Shown here: positions 25,051 to 33,631 of the stretch, piece by piece | Numbering within the stretch: the first letter of the stretch is position 1 | Layout: each line of letters starts with the position of its first letter | Source of the DNA: Elusimicrobiota bacterium | GTDB lineage: Bacteria; Elusimicrobiota; Elusimicrobia; FEN-1173 | Assembly (NCBI GenBank): GCA_016788905.1 | Contig: JAEURZ010000016.1 | Span: 1 to 51,466, forward strand | DNA: 51,466 bases | Direction of reading: 5' to 3' | The notes under the pieces: generated by a model | The model's input: the letters and a program-made list of their open reading frames with translations, nothing else | Databases searched by the model: none | Told to the model about the DNA's origin: nothing | Translations under genes and position numbers: made by a program

Positions 25051-25089
25051 GTCGAATCCCGCGATCCAACTGAAAATTTCAGGCTAGCC
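25051..25089 (-). repeat. Dispersed repeat, copy 1
   Basis: Read on the minus strand, this 39-base block aligns with 51426-51464 on the plus strand at 35 of 40 columns, including the shared TTTTCAGTTGG and GGGATTCGAC. Both copies are non-coding, and each contains a CTGAA/TTCAG inverted repeat. Confidence 0.6.
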
Positions 25090-25108
25090 CTCTGATGTCT
25101 CATCCAGA

Positions 25109-25128
25109 GGCGGGATGTCGCCCTTTTT
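25109..25128 (+). terminator. Intrinsic terminator of the FG-GAP/pseudopilin operon
   Basis: GGCG (25109-25112), loop GGATGT, CGCC (25119-25122), then CTTTTT. The stem is only four pairs and overlaps a second hairpin CCTCTG/CAGAGG just before it. It is far (about 225 bases) from the last stop codon, so the assignment is tentative. Confidence 0.45.
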
Positions 25129-25169
25129 ATAACGGAAAGACGGGGAGCATCGGGTAAATCAAGAAGGTT

Positions 25170-25982
25170 TTATTTGTTTCCTGTGGAAAGGTTCGTGAGG
25201 GATTTTTCCCAGAGAAGAGATCCGGTTTTTTCTTCCACGCGAACAGTGTGGAGGAGGGCCCCAGTGGGGTCGTATTTTTTCGCGGTGGCAAGGGTCACTT
25301 CCGCCACCACCGATTCAAGGATTTCGCTGGTCATGTCGGTCAAGGGTTCCGTTTCGGCCCGTTCCAATTGGAGGACCAGGACACCGCCTTCCACTCGTCC
25401 GCGGACACGGGAAATCCGAAGAAAGACGCTCACCAACGGGTTCCCCGTCAACTGGCGATGGAGGCGTGAGGAAATGAGCCTCGCCATAAATTCGGGCATC
25501 GTGATGTCGTGCCACAACGCGTCGGCGGTCTCGGGATCTTCTTCCCCGTCGGTCTCGATCACCAACCGATCCTCAAAATCAGCCCGGGAGTATCGCATAT
25601 AGATCAAACCCTTGATATCGGGAATATATCGCAGGAGGGTGATGCTCGAGCCCAGGCGAGAATCCCGGACCCGCATAAAAAGAAAATCAACCGTCGCGTC
25701 CGTGGACAGGGAAGCGCGCGTGCCGGAAAGCATGACGCCTTCCAGGGTTTCCAGCGCCTCTTTTTTAAAATCCAAATCCAATCCGATCAACCCCTCCAAG
25801 TCACAGGAGAGAGCGAGGGTTTTCCCCACCAAACGGGCTTCCACCTCAACCTTTTGCTCTTTGAGGCACAGCGCACGGACGGCCTCGGGCAGACGGTCGG
25901 CCGGAAAGGTGACCGGACCGCAGGCGCTAAGCGCTGGGAGAGTTAGAAGGAGGAGGCGGAGAGTCCGCCATGACCGTTTCAA
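25170..25982 (-). CDS. Lipoprotein of unknown function
   Basis: The protein carries a clear lipoprotein signal: [20 protein letters not shown], a lipobox with cysteine at about residue 21. With the TTG at 25982 it has 270 residues; an in-frame ATG at 26036 would add 18 residues before the signal and extend the overlap with the FtsH-like gene from 56 to 110 bases, which seems less likely. The mature part is mixed alpha/beta with no motif I recognise and is rich in acidic residues. It is the last gene of a run with a response regulator and an FtsH-like protease, so a function in envelope protein quality control is possible but unproven. Confidence 0.7.
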   Translation of the reverse strand: MKRSWRTLRLLLLTLPALSACGPVTFPADRLPEAVRALCLKEQKVEVEARLVGKTLALSCDLEGLIGLDLDFKKEALETLEGVMLSGTRASLSTDATVDFLFMRVRDSRLGSSITLLRYIPDIKGLIYMRYSRADFEDRLVIETDGEEDPETADALWHDITMPEFMARLISSRLHRQLTGNPLVSVFLRISRVRGRVEGGVLVLQLERAETEPLTDMTSEILESVVAEVTLATAKKYDPTGALLHTVRVEEKTGSLLWEKSLTNLSTGNK

Positions 25983-27600
25983 TGGGAACCTGGTCGCGCG
26001 CTTTTCCAAATTCGGCAAAAATGGCATGAATGTCATCGAACTCCAACTCGTTTCGTTTGAGCAGTTCTTGGGCGAAACGATCCACCACCGCCCATTCCGC
26101 CCGTAAAAATTCTTCCACTTCCTTCGCGCAACCGTTCAATATTTCGTAGGTTTCCGTGTTCAGCTTCTCTTTAAACGATTCCGAAAGTTGGGATTCCGGA
26201 ATCCGGGTGTAATCCCCCACGAAACCGTTTCGCCCCATCCCCAGCCGCCACACCATGTTGTGAGCGAGGCTCATGGCGTGGGCGAAATCAGAAGAAACCC
26301 CATTCGAGGTCACGCCATACTTAATTTTTTCCCCCATGTAGCCCCCCAAAGAGACCTTGATGTCCGCCAGCATCCGATCCCGGTTCGCGGTGTGTTGTTC
26401 CTCCCGAGGGCTATGATAGACAACCCCCAAAGCCCCTCCGCGGTGAATGATGGACGCCTTAAACACATCGTCCGTGGGGTGAAGGGTGTAGAGGGCCAGG
26501 AGATGGCCGGATTCGTGATAGGCGGTCATTTCCCGCTCTTTAGCCGACATGGAGAGGGGATGGGCAATCCCCAGGTCGATCCGTTCAAGAGCTTCGGTAA
26601 TGTCTTTGTACTCGACTTTTGTCCTTTTATTTCGGGTCGCGATCAGGCCCGCTTCTTTGGTGATGTTCATGATATCGGCGGGAGATTTCCCCACGCACCG
26701 GCGGCCGAGCCGACCGATGTCCATAAAGGCGTCGTGTTGAATTTTCTTGAGGTAGTAACGGAACAGGTCGACCCGTTCATTGAGGTTGGGCAGGTCAATA
26801 TAAATTTTGCGATCAAACCGTCCCGGACGCAGGAGCGCCTTGTCCAACACCCCTTCCTCCGCGTTTGTGGCGCCGATCACCACCACGTTTTGAGCCTTTT
26901 CGCCTAACCCATCCATTTCCACCAACAGTTGGTTTTGGGTACTGTTGGTCTCTTCCCCGCCCCCGAAAGAATTAAAGTGACGGCCGCGGCCAATCACGTC
27001 CAACTCGTCAATAAAAATGATGCACGCCCCATGGGCGTAGGCCAACTGACGGGCCTGTTTAAAAAGTTGTCGAACGCGGCTGGCGCCTACCCCCACAAAG
27101 ACTTCAACAAATTCAGAACCCGAAATCGAAAGAAAAGGAACACCGGACTCGGTCGCAATGGCCTTGGCCAAAAGGGTTTTTCCTGTTCCAGGCGGGCCCA
27201 CCATCAACAACCCCTTGATGATGTTCCCCCCAATCGCCTTCAGCTTCGCCCGATCTTTCAGAAGTTGCACGACTTCCATCGCTTCTTTTTTTGAGTTCTC
27301 CAGCCCAATGACGTCTTTGAAATTGATTTTCACATCTTCCAGACGGATTCGATTTTTTTTGCCCAGTTTCCCCATCCGGCCCATAAGAACAGTCGAATAA
27401 AGGAAAACGAAAATCAGGGCGCTCACGCAAGCAAACATGAGCTGGAGGGGGATGTTGGCTAAAGTCATCGTCCGATAAAAACTTTCCAATTTGGAAAGAC
27501 CGTAAATGGTGGCAATGATGAGAACCACAATGGAGGCAATGATGACGATCCACAGCCAATTGTTCATCCAAAAGATTTTCCAACGTCGATAGAGTCCCAT
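25927..27600 (-). CDS. Divergent FtsH-like membrane AAA+ zinc metalloprotease
   Basis: The 557-residue protein has two membrane helices (about 14-35 and 50-72) separated by a very short loop of about 15 residues, where true FtsH has a periplasmic domain of roughly 70. The AAA module is complete: Walker A GPPGTGKT (135-142), pore segment [11 protein letters not shown], Walker B CIIFIDEL and arginine finger RPGRFDR. The M41 zinc site is HESGH (362-366; normally HEAGH) with the third ligand aspartate 438 in GVSSDFAHA. It should degrade membrane or cytosolic proteins as a hexamer. It lies between a response regulator and a lipoprotein gene. A standard FtsH is probably encoded elsewhere; this looks like a specialised paralogue. 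Confidence 0.9.
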   Translation of the reverse strand: MGLYRRWKIFWMNNWLWIVIIASIVVLIIATIYGLSKLESFYRTMTLANIPLQLMFACVSALIFVFLYSTVLMGRMGKLGKKNRIRLEDVKINFKDVIGLENSKKEAMEVVQLLKDRAKLKAIGGNIIKGLLMVGPPGTGKTLLAKAIATESGVPFLSISGSEFVEVFVGVGASRVRQLFKQARQLAYAHGACIIFIDELDVIGRGRHFNSFGGGEETNSTQNQLLVEMDGLGEKAQNVVVIGATNAEEGVLDKALLRPGRFDRKIYIDLPNLNERVDLFRYYLKKIQHDAFMDIGRLGRRCVGKSPADIMNITKEAGLIATRNKRTKVEYKDITEALERIDLGIAHPLSMSAKEREMTAYHESGHLLALYTLHPTDDVFKASIIHRGGALGVVYHSPREEQHTANRDRMLADIKVSLGGYMGEKIKYGVTSNGVSSDFAHAMSLAHNMVWRLGMGRNGFVGDYTRIPESQLSESFKEKLNTETYEILNGCAKEVEEFLRAEWAVVDRFAQELLKRNELEFDDIHAIFAEFGKARDQVPIETVMADSPPPPSNSPSA

Positions 27601-27623
27601 AATTCCCCTCGGGAAGTGCCGCC

Positions 27624-28007
27624 CTACTTGGCGGGCGCTTCACCCAATAGTTCACTGACCCGCGCGGCCACGTCTTCCAAGTTGAACGGTTTCGGAATAT
27701 AGACATCCGCCCCAACGGAAAGACCCCGCTGGACATTTTCCTTATCCGCCAGGGACGTCAGCATGATCACCTTGGGCATCGGAATGTCGTGGCGGTCCAT
27801 GGCCAAGGTGTTGACCAACTTAAACCCGTTCATCCGGGGCATCATCACATCCACAATGACCAAATCCGGCTTAATTTGGACCACCATATCCAGGGCTTCC
27901 TGCCCGTCCCGCGCCAGAGAAACCTCATAGCCCAGCCCACTTAAAAACACCGACAACAAACCTAAAATATTGGCGTCATCTTCTGCAATCAAGATTTTGG
28001 AAGCCAT
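27624..28007 (-). CDS. Single-domain response regulator
   Basis: A stand-alone REC domain of 127 residues: acidic pair 10-11, phosphoacceptor aspartate 53 in IVDVMMPRMNG, and the conserved lysine in KPFNLED. There is no output domain, so it must act by protein contact, as CheY or Spo0F do. The ATG at 28007 follows AAGGGGAA. A good promoter lies at 28075-28103. It is the first gene of a run with the FtsH-like protease (gap 23 bases) and the lipoprotein, and it faces away from a REC-kinase protein whose gene starts 170 bases off, a natural phosphate donor. Confidence 0.9.
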   Translation of the reverse strand: MASKILIAEDDANILGLLSVFLSGLGYEVSLARDGQEALDMVVQIKPDLVIVDVMMPRMNGFKLVNTLAMDRHDIPMPKVIMLTSLADKENVQRGLSVGADVYIPKPFNLEDVAARVSELLGEAPAK

Positions 28008-28074
28008 GCGTTCCCCTTGCGCGGGTCAACCGCGACGAATGATTTTCATTTCCGACGAAAAAAGTAATAAGAGA

Positions 28075-28103
28075 ATTATAAACCCCAATCCCCCCCCCGT
28101 CAA
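28075..28103 (-). promoter_or_regulatory. Strong sigma-70-like promoter of the REC/FtsH/lipoprotein operon
   Basis: On the minus strand: -35 TTGACG (28103-28098), spacer 17, -10 TATAAT (28080-28075), an exact -10 consensus. The leader is about 60 bases. The spacer contains a run of eight G. Confidence 0.75.
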
Positions 28104-28176
28104 GGGGCCGGAGGTGTCCCCGATAAAATTTCCCTTGATCTTTGGCTTACTTCCCATTACTCTATGGAGAGCCCCT

Positions 28177-29310
28177 ATGAAAGACACCAAAGACTTTGGA
28201 AAGATCCTGGTCGTGGACGATGAGCCCCACCTCCTGGACCTCATTGTGGATGTCTTGGCCGACGACGGCTACCGGGTGGACGGCGTTGCCACCGGGACCG
28301 CCGCCATCCACGCGGCGCGAGAAACCGCCTATCACGTGGCTCTCCTCGACTATGAATTGGGGGACATGACAGGCCTGGCCCTCGCCAAAGAGCTCAGGCG
28401 AATCAACGAAGACATCAACGTCATCCTCATGACAGCCCACGCCAGCTTAGATATGGCGGTGAAAGCGATTCAGGCGGACGTTTACGATTACCTCATTAAA
28501 CCCATCGATTCGAATCAGCTGAAGCGATCCTTGGATAACGCCTTGGATAAGAACCGCCTCACACTGGAAAACAAAGCCCTGCTGGAAACACTGCAAAACA
28601 CCAACAAAGAACTTGTGCGGCTCAGCGAACTAAAGACCCGCTTTCTTTCCATCGTCTCTCACGACCTTCGATCGCCGTTAACGTCCATTCGTGGCTACGC
28701 CCAGCTCTTGCTTCTTAAAGAGGGACTGACCCCGGAACAAGTGACCAAGTTTTTGACCATCATTATTTCGCAATCGGATCATTTGTCGGGATTAATCAGC
28801 GACCTCATGGATCTCGTCAGCATCCAAGCCGGAAAACTGCGGGTGGAAAAATCACCGACCGACCTCGCCCAAATGATCTCGGACGTGGACACCCGCATGA
28901 TTCCCATTGCGAAATCAAAAAACATCCGTTTTGAAACCAAGATAGTGGGAGACCTTCTCCCCCCCATCCCCTTGGACGGGAAGAGGATTGACCAGGCGCT
29001 CACGAACCTCATAGGCAACGCCTTCAAACACACGCCCCCCCATGGAGCCGTCACGGTAACAGCGGAACGGAAAAAATCCCACTTTCATGTTTCAGTGAAA
29101 GACACCGGAGAAGGGGTCCCCCCGGACGCGCTTCCCCATCTGTTCGAGGAATTTTTTCAAGCGGAATCCCACGCTTCGAAAAAAGATGGTCTTGGCCTGG
29201 GTCTCACCATCGCTCGAGAAATTATTCACACCCACGGGGGAGAAATTGGCGCCACATCCGATGGCCCTGGCCAGGGCGCTGAGTTTTGGTTCACCCTCCC
29301 GACCCCGTGA
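28177..29310 (+). CDS. REC-histidine kinase hybrid (cytoplasmic)
   Basis: The 377-residue protein has an N-terminal REC domain (about 8-125; aspartate 58, lysine 108), a short coiled-coil linker, a HisKA helix with histidine 162 (SIVSHDLRSPL) and a HATPase domain with NLIGNAFKHTPPHG, DTGEGVPPD and GLGLGLTIA. There are no membrane helices. The ATG at 28177 follows GGAGAG; a promoter-like TTGATC-17-TACTCT (28135-28163) is close to it and would leave only a very short leader. REC-first kinases usually receive phosphate or are modulated by an upstream kinase. Divergent from the single-domain regulator gene, which it may phosphorylate. Confidence 0.88.
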   Translation: MKDTKDFGKILVVDDEPHLLDLIVDVLADDGYRVDGVATGTAAIHAARETAYHVALLDYELGDMTGLALAKELRRINEDINVILMTAHASLDMAVKAIQADVYDYLIKPIDSNQLKRSLDNALDKNRLTLENKALLETLQNTNKELVRLSELKTRFLSIVSHDLRSPLTSIRGYAQLLLLKEGLTPEQVTKFLTIIISQSDHLSGLISDLMDLVSIQAGKLRVEKSPTDLAQMISDVDTRMIPIAKSKNIRFETKIVGDLLPPIPLDGKRIDQALTNLIGNAFKHTPPHGAVTVTAERKKSHFHVSVKDTGEGVPPDALPHLFEEFFQAESHASKKDGLGLGLTIAREIIHTHGGEIGATSDGPGQGAEFWFTLPTP

Positions 29311-29331
29311 GAGCGGGAGGATGGGATCTCT

Positions 29332-30198
29332 TTATTTTAATCGGCGGAGACGCGTGCGGGCTTGGCGGTTGTTCGGGTCAAAGGTGAGGACTTTTTTCCA
29401 GCGTTCGATGGCTTGATCTTTCTGCCCAAGTTTTTCGGCAACGGAAGCCATGAGAGCGGCCAGGTCCGCGCTCTCACCAGAAATCACCCGTTCTTTTTCG
29501 TAGGCGTTCCAGGCCCGCTGCGTTTCGCCCGCCCCCAGATAGAGGTCGCCCAAAAGCCGTTGGGCACCGGTGGGAAGGGGAGAACCCAATTCGAGAAAGG
29601 GTTTTAAAACGTCCAACCCTTCCCCCCATTTCTTTTTTTCTCGATAGGCCATGGCCAGATTGAACGACACCAGGGGATCGTTCGGCGTGTGGACCAAGAC
29701 CACCCGATAGCCTTCAATGCTCTTATCGTAATCTTCCAACCGATAAAACAAGTTGGCCAACCGGAGGCGGGTTTCAAGATCTTCAGGGTGGCGTCTCAAA
29801 TATTTTTCGTATTCAGGGACCGCGTATTCGGGAAGCCCCTGGGCTTCATACATGACTCCGGCGTAATAGAACAACCGCTCGTCCAACACCCCCAGATCCC
29901 GCGCCCGTTCCAAATAGTCCAAACCTTTCACATAGTGGTCCCCTCCCCCCTCAAAAGAAACCATCGCCAGCTCCACGTGAGCGGCCATATCTTCCGGATT
30001 CGTTTCAATCGCGGCCAAAGCGGTGGACTTCGCCTTTTGGAGCTCCGTTGGGGATCTAAAATCCGTGAGATTTTTAGGAAATCGGGTCGGGGGAAGCGGT
30101 GGGGGATACAGGGGTAAAGTGAAAAAGATCGCCCCTCCGCCCACCACCAGGAAGAGAAGCCAAGCGGGATCAAGAAACCAAGGGGATCGGGTTTTCAT
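29332..30198 (-). CDS. Membrane-anchored TPR protein
   Basis: The 288-residue protein has one N-terminal membrane helix (about 12-32, LLFLVVGGGAIFF) and then about six TPR repeats (typical pieces LFYYAGVMYEAQGLPEYAVPEYEKYL and AIERWKKVLTFDPNN, each helix pair 34 residues long). TPR arrays bind partner proteins; the domain should lie in the periplasm or cytoplasm next to the membrane. It follows the ribosomal protein S1 gene on the minus strand with a 32-base gap and is probably co-transcribed. No catalytic motif is seen, and the partner is unknown. Confidence 0.8.
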   Translation of the reverse strand: MKTRSPWFLDPAWLLFLVVGGGAIFFTLPLYPPPLPPTRFPKNLTDFRSPTELQKAKSTALAAIETNPEDMAAHVELAMVSFEGGGDHYVKGLDYLERARDLGVLDERLFYYAGVMYEAQGLPEYAVPEYEKYLRRHPEDLETRLRLANLFYRLEDYDKSIEGYRVVLVHTPNDPLVSFNLAMAYREKKKWGEGLDVLKPFLELGSPLPTGAQRLLGDLYLGAGETQRAWNAYEKERVISGESADLAALMASVAEKLGQKDQAIERWKKVLTFDPNNRQARTRLRRLK

Positions 30199-30230
30199 TT
30201 CAGGCCCAAAGGAACCCGTTCTGAATCAAA

Positions 30231-31985
30231 TTAACTGGGGGTGTCCTTTGAAGGGGGAGACTCTTCCCCCTCGTCTTTTCCCCAACCCATGACGTCCCCT
30301 AAAGAAACCCCATCTTGGGTTGCTTTGTACTGTTTGAGCAGGCGTTTTTCCTCTTTCCATTCGTGCTTTCGGATGGAGAGGTCAATCCGACGTTTTTTTC
30401 GGTCATTTTTAACCACCTGAGCCGTCACCGAATCGCCCACCGTGAGAACCTGGGAAGGGTGATCCAAGCGCGTTTCAGAACCGATTTCACTAATATGGAC
30501 ATACCCTTCAATGTCGGGCGCCAATTGAAGAAATGCCCCGGTGTCCGTCAACCGAGCGACTTTCGCTTCCACCGTCGCCCCAGACGAAAAGGCCGCGTAG
30601 GGATCTTCCGAAAGCTGCTTGATGCCAAGGGACATTTTTTCCGCGGTGGGGTTCACCTCTAAAACAACCGCTTCCACTTCCTGCCCGCTGGTCAACACTT
30701 CTTTGGGGTGGGCGTGTGTCTTCGTCCACGACAGATCCTGCACCCGGATCAGCCCTTCAATTCCGGAAGAAAGACGTAAAAAAGCGCCCACCGGCAACAG
30801 CGTGGTCACAACCCCAGTCACCCGCGTCCCAGGACGAAACTGGCGCGCGGCTTCCACCCAAGGGTTTTCCCCGGCCCGTTTAAGACTCAAGGCCATCTTT
30901 TCATCCGCCTGGCTAAACGAGAGGATGTACACAAAGACTTCTTCCCCCAATTTCACTCGCTCCTTGGGTTTGACATTCCGCTCTTTCCAAGAAAATTCGG
31001 ACTGATGGATCAAGCCTTCAATCCCAGGGGCGACCTCAACAAAAGCACCAAAATCCGTCAAGCTGGTGACCTTCCCCTTCTGAATAGAACCCACAGGACA
31101 TTTTTCAGCAACGGAATCCCAGGGTCTTGGCATCAGCTGTTTTCGCCCCAAACCGATTTTCCCCGTGGCGGGATCAAACTTCAAAACCGTGACGTCGATG
31201 ACATCCCCTGGCTTAAGAACATCCGACAGTTTGCCAACCCAACCCCACGACACATCCGTGATGCGCAAAAGTCCTTCCACGCCGCCAATGTCAACAAAGG
31301 CCCCGAAAGCGGTAAGACTGGTAACTGTGCCTTTCAAAACTTTTCCAACTTCAACGGTTTTCAAGGTGGCCGTGCGCTTTTCAGCCGCCTCTCGTTCCAA
31401 TAGTTTCCGTCGCGAGACAACCACATTTCCTTTGTGCGTGTCCATTTCGATAATTCCCACGGATATTTTCTTTCCCAACCAAGACGACAAGTCTTTCACC
31501 GGGCGTCGGTCCACTTGCGAGGCGGGGAGGAACGCTTCCATCCCCACATCAACGATAAGCCCACCTTTCACGGAACGCAAAACAGTGCCTTCCAAAGAAA
31601 CCCCCGCTTCACGGGCCTGAATTAATTGGGTCCAATTAGAACGTTCACGCGCCTCTTTAAAAGAAACAACCGGGCCGCCCGGTCCAGACGCCCGCTTCAC
31701 TAAAACAGGAAACGTATCTCCCAGGACAGGAGGCTTCGGTAACGAACGGAACTCGGCCAAGGGAATCAAAGCTTCAACCTTGAGACCCACGTCGACCAAA
31801 ACCCCAGCATCGCTCACCTCGACCACATAGGCGGTCACCATACCCCCACTCCGAATTTGGGGTGCGGATTCTTTTAACAATTCCTCCATGGTCATCTCTT
31901 CCACTGCGGGGGCATCGCTCGTCACGGGAGCTCTCCTTGGGGAAACCGGTGGGTTTTCTTGATCCGGATTCAAATGGTCTGTCAT
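30231..31985 (-). CDS. rpsA: 30S ribosomal protein S1 (six S1 domains)
   Basis: The 584-residue product contains six tandem S1/OB-fold domains of about 70-75 residues, beginning near residues 46, 130, 212, 297, 384 and 470, with typical pieces such as VTSLTDFGAFVEVAPGIEGLIHQSE. S1 helps the 30S subunit capture mRNA. An acidic tail follows. Interestingly the start at 31985 lacks a Shine-Dalgarno site, as is known for rpsA of other bacteria, where S1 controls its own translation. Possible promoter elements (TTTACG-17-TAATCT on the minus strand) end only nine bases from the ATG. It is the first gene of a two-gene run with the TPR gene. Confidence 0.93.
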   Translation of the reverse strand: MTDHLNPDQENPPVSPRRAPVTSDAPAVEEMTMEELLKESAPQIRSGGMVTAYVVEVSDAGVLVDVGLKVEALIPLAEFRSLPKPPVLGDTFPVLVKRASGPGGPVVSFKEARERSNWTQLIQAREAGVSLEGTVLRSVKGGLIVDVGMEAFLPASQVDRRPVKDLSSWLGKKISVGIIEMDTHKGNVVVSRRKLLEREAAEKRTATLKTVEVGKVLKGTVTSLTAFGAFVDIGGVEGLLRITDVSWGWVGKLSDVLKPGDVIDVTVLKFDPATGKIGLGRKQLMPRPWDSVAEKCPVGSIQKGKVTSLTDFGAFVEVAPGIEGLIHQSEFSWKERNVKPKERVKLGEEVFVYILSFSQADEKMALSLKRAGENPWVEAARQFRPGTRVTGVVTTLLPVGAFLRLSSGIEGLIRVQDLSWTKTHAHPKEVLTSGQEVEAVVLEVNPTAEKMSLGIKQLSEDPYAAFSSGATVEAKVARLTDTGAFLQLAPDIEGYVHISEIGSETRLDHPSQVLTVGDSVTAQVVKNDRKKRRIDLSIRKHEWKEEKRLLKQYKATQDGVSLGDVMGWGKDEGEESPPSKDTPS

Positions 31986-32042
31986 AAGACGTTAAGATTA
32001 CCACATTCCGTCGAGACCGTAAAGGCGGAGAAAGTCAAATCC

Positions 32043-32071
32043 TTGACAACAAACTTAAATCACTGTAGAAA
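32043..32071 (+). promoter_or_regulatory. Promoter of the HAMP gene, predicted leaderless
   Basis: TTGACA (32043-32048), spacer 17, TAGAAA (32066-32071), then six bases to the ATG at 32078. Transcription would start on the A of the start codon. No ribosome site is present. Confidence 0.7.
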
Positions 32072-32077
32072 TGTTTC

Positions 32078-32638
32078 ATGGACCAACAAAGACACGCGGC
32101 TCGACGCCAAACCGTTATTCCGGGTTCCTTCCAAACGAGGTATGTTGTCTTGATCGTCGCTTTTTTCGGATCGCTGGCCCTTTTGATTTTTTTGGATTTC
32201 AAATGGTTTATGCAAGATTCGGTTCTCGTTAATCCCACGCGCCCGGACCTGGCGAAAGTTTTCGAAAACGCCACATGGACATTCTTTCTGCGATTCGCCC
32301 TTTACCTCCTATCCCTGGTTTTCTTTCTTTACGTCCTTTTTAACCGATTGGCGGGACCGGTGTTCCGATTTTCACGGCTGGCGAAAAGCGTCACAGAGGG
32401 GGATCTCACCCAACGGGTTTCCCTGCGGAACGACGATGGACTGAAAAACCTGCAAGACGATCTGAATCAGATGACGGGATCCTTAGCGGAGTCGATCAAA
32501 GCGGACCGGGCTCTTCTGGGGAACGCCCTTACCGAACTGGCTGAACTGCAAAAACAAAACATTTCCCCCGAAATTCGCTCTCGGCTGGAAGCGATCCAAC
32601 TTTCCCTGGCCAACGTGCGAACCCGTTTCAAACTGTAA
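32078..32638 (+). CDS. Two-helix membrane protein with HAMP domain, no output domain
   Basis: The 186-residue protein has two membrane helices (about 23-45 and 68-90) flanking a short extracytoplasmic loop, then a HAMP domain (GPVFRFSRLAKSVTEGDLTQRV) and a helical, coiled-coil-like tail. HAMP domains relay signals across the membrane in kinases and chemoreceptors, but no kinase, cyclase or receptor output follows. It may act by interaction with another protein, or regulate a partner through its coiled coil. It converges on the oxidoreductase operon and is predicted to be translated from a leaderless mRNA. Confidence 0.8.
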   Translation: MDQQRHAARRQTVIPGSFQTRYVVLIVAFFGSLALLIFLDFKWFMQDSVLVNPTRPDLAKVFENATWTFFLRFALYLLSLVFFLYVLFNRLAGPVFRFSRLAKSVTEGDLTQRVSLRNDDGLKNLQDDLNQMTGSLAESIKADRALLGNALTELAELQKQNISPEIRSRLEAIQLSLANVRTRFKL

Positions 32639-32651
32639 CGTCCCCCCTCTC

Positions 32652-32695
32652 AAAAAACGACGGCCGCGGCGGGAAGATTCCCCACACCGCGGCCG
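32652..32695 (-). terminator. Intrinsic terminator of the oxidoreductase operon
   Basis: A nine-pair perfect stem CGGCCGCGG (32661-32669) / CCGCGGCCG (32687-32695) is followed on the minus strand by CGTTTTTTG. A run of A on the other side means it could work weakly in the plus direction too. Confidence 0.88.
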
Positions 32696-32721
32696 CGTTA
32701 AAAAAAATACTTAACTTAGGG

Positions 32722-33606
32722 TTACATAAACTCCTGAACGACGGCTTTCCAATCGTCGTCAGACAGACCGAGTTTATGCTTCACCAAAGGACCGAACTCG
32801 GACATGGCGGGATCCTGCTCTTCGTAAGTGGGACGTTCCACTTGATAGAGAACCCCCGTGGCAATTTTCTGGTCCCAATCCAAACTGGCTTTGAGCGCCG
32901 CTTCCATGTTGGTCACGTCATGACCTTTTTCCTGCAACTTGTAGACCCGTTCACGAAACCAGGCATACGTGTTCATCTTGTTGTAGGTCACGCAGGGGCT
33001 CAAAACATCAATGAGTGAGAAACCTTTGTGAGCGATCGCTTGGGTCATGATTTCGGCCAAACCGGAAGAGTCACCGGAAAACCCCCGCGCCACGAAAGAC
33101 GCACCCGCCATGAGCGCGATGCCCAGGGGATTGAGAGCGTTCTCCAGGTTTCCCGCGGGAGTGGATTTCGTTTTGTGGGCCTTGCTGGTCGTCGGCGACG
33201 CTTGGCCGGTGGTGAGCCCGTAGATTTGATTGTTCATCACCACATAGGTCATGTTGATGTTCCGCCGAACCGCGTGGACAAAATGGCCCACGCCGATACC
33301 GTAACCGTCACCATCGCCCCCTGTCGCCACAACGGTCAAGTCGGTGTTGCCGAGCTTGACCCCCTGGGCCACGGCCACGCCACGCCCGTGAAGGGTGTGC
33401 ATGCCGTAGGAATGAATAAAACCAGGCAGGTTGGAAGAACAACCGATGCCGCTCACGACCACCAAATCCTTAGGATTGATCTTGAGCGTGGCGCAGGCGG
33501 TTTGAAGGGAGTTGAGAACACCGAAATCCCCACAACCGGGACACCAGGTGGGTTTGATTTCAGAACGAAATTTCGAAGCGTCTTGAGGGGTTGCAAGTTC
33601 GATCAT
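32722..33606 (-). CDS. 2-oxoacid:ferredoxin oxidoreductase, beta subunit
   Basis: The 294-residue protein is the thiamine-diphosphate-binding subunit. It has the iron-sulfur cysteines CPGC (22-25) near the N-terminus, the TPP motif GGDGDGYGIG...NN, and the QASPTT loop typical of the KorB/OorB group. It oxidatively decarboxylates a 2-oxoacid, most likely 2-oxoglutarate or pyruvate, with coenzyme A and reduces ferredoxin; the sequence favours 2-oxoglutarate but does not prove it. It forms a two-gene operon with the alpha subunit (25-base gap). It has its own ribosome site and a strong terminator behind it. A separate ferredoxin-like delta subunit is absent. Confidence 0.9.
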   Translation of the reverse strand: MIELATPQDASKFRSEIKPTWCPGCGDFGVLNSLQTACATLKINPKDLVVVSGIGCSSNLPGFIHSYGMHTLHGRGVAVAQGVKLGNTDLTVVATGGDGDGYGIGVGHFVHAVRRNINMTYVVMNNQIYGLTTGQASPTTSKAHKTKSTPAGNLENALNPLGIALMAGASFVARGFSGDSSGLAEIMTQAIAHKGFSLIDVLSPCVTYNKMNTYAWFRERVYKLQEKGHDVTNMEAALKASLDWDQKIATGVLYQVERPTYEEQDPAMSEFGPLVKHKLGLSDDDWKAVVQEFM

Positions 33607-33631
33607 AAATATCTCCTGTCGTGAATTCGGT

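Larger units (their letters stand above)
24886..25169. other. Convergent intergenic region with many hairpins and one copy of a dispersed repeat
   Basis: No gene is visible between the converging pilin and lipoprotein genes. The 284 bases contain several inverted repeats: GCACC...GGTGC around CGGC-AGA-GCCG (about 24929-24955), GCTTTTTT / AAAAAAGC (about 24973-24994), CCTCTG / CAGAGG (25089-25110) and a terminator-like hairpin at 25109-25128. The block 25051-25089 recurs at the right edge of the window. Confidence 0.55.
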
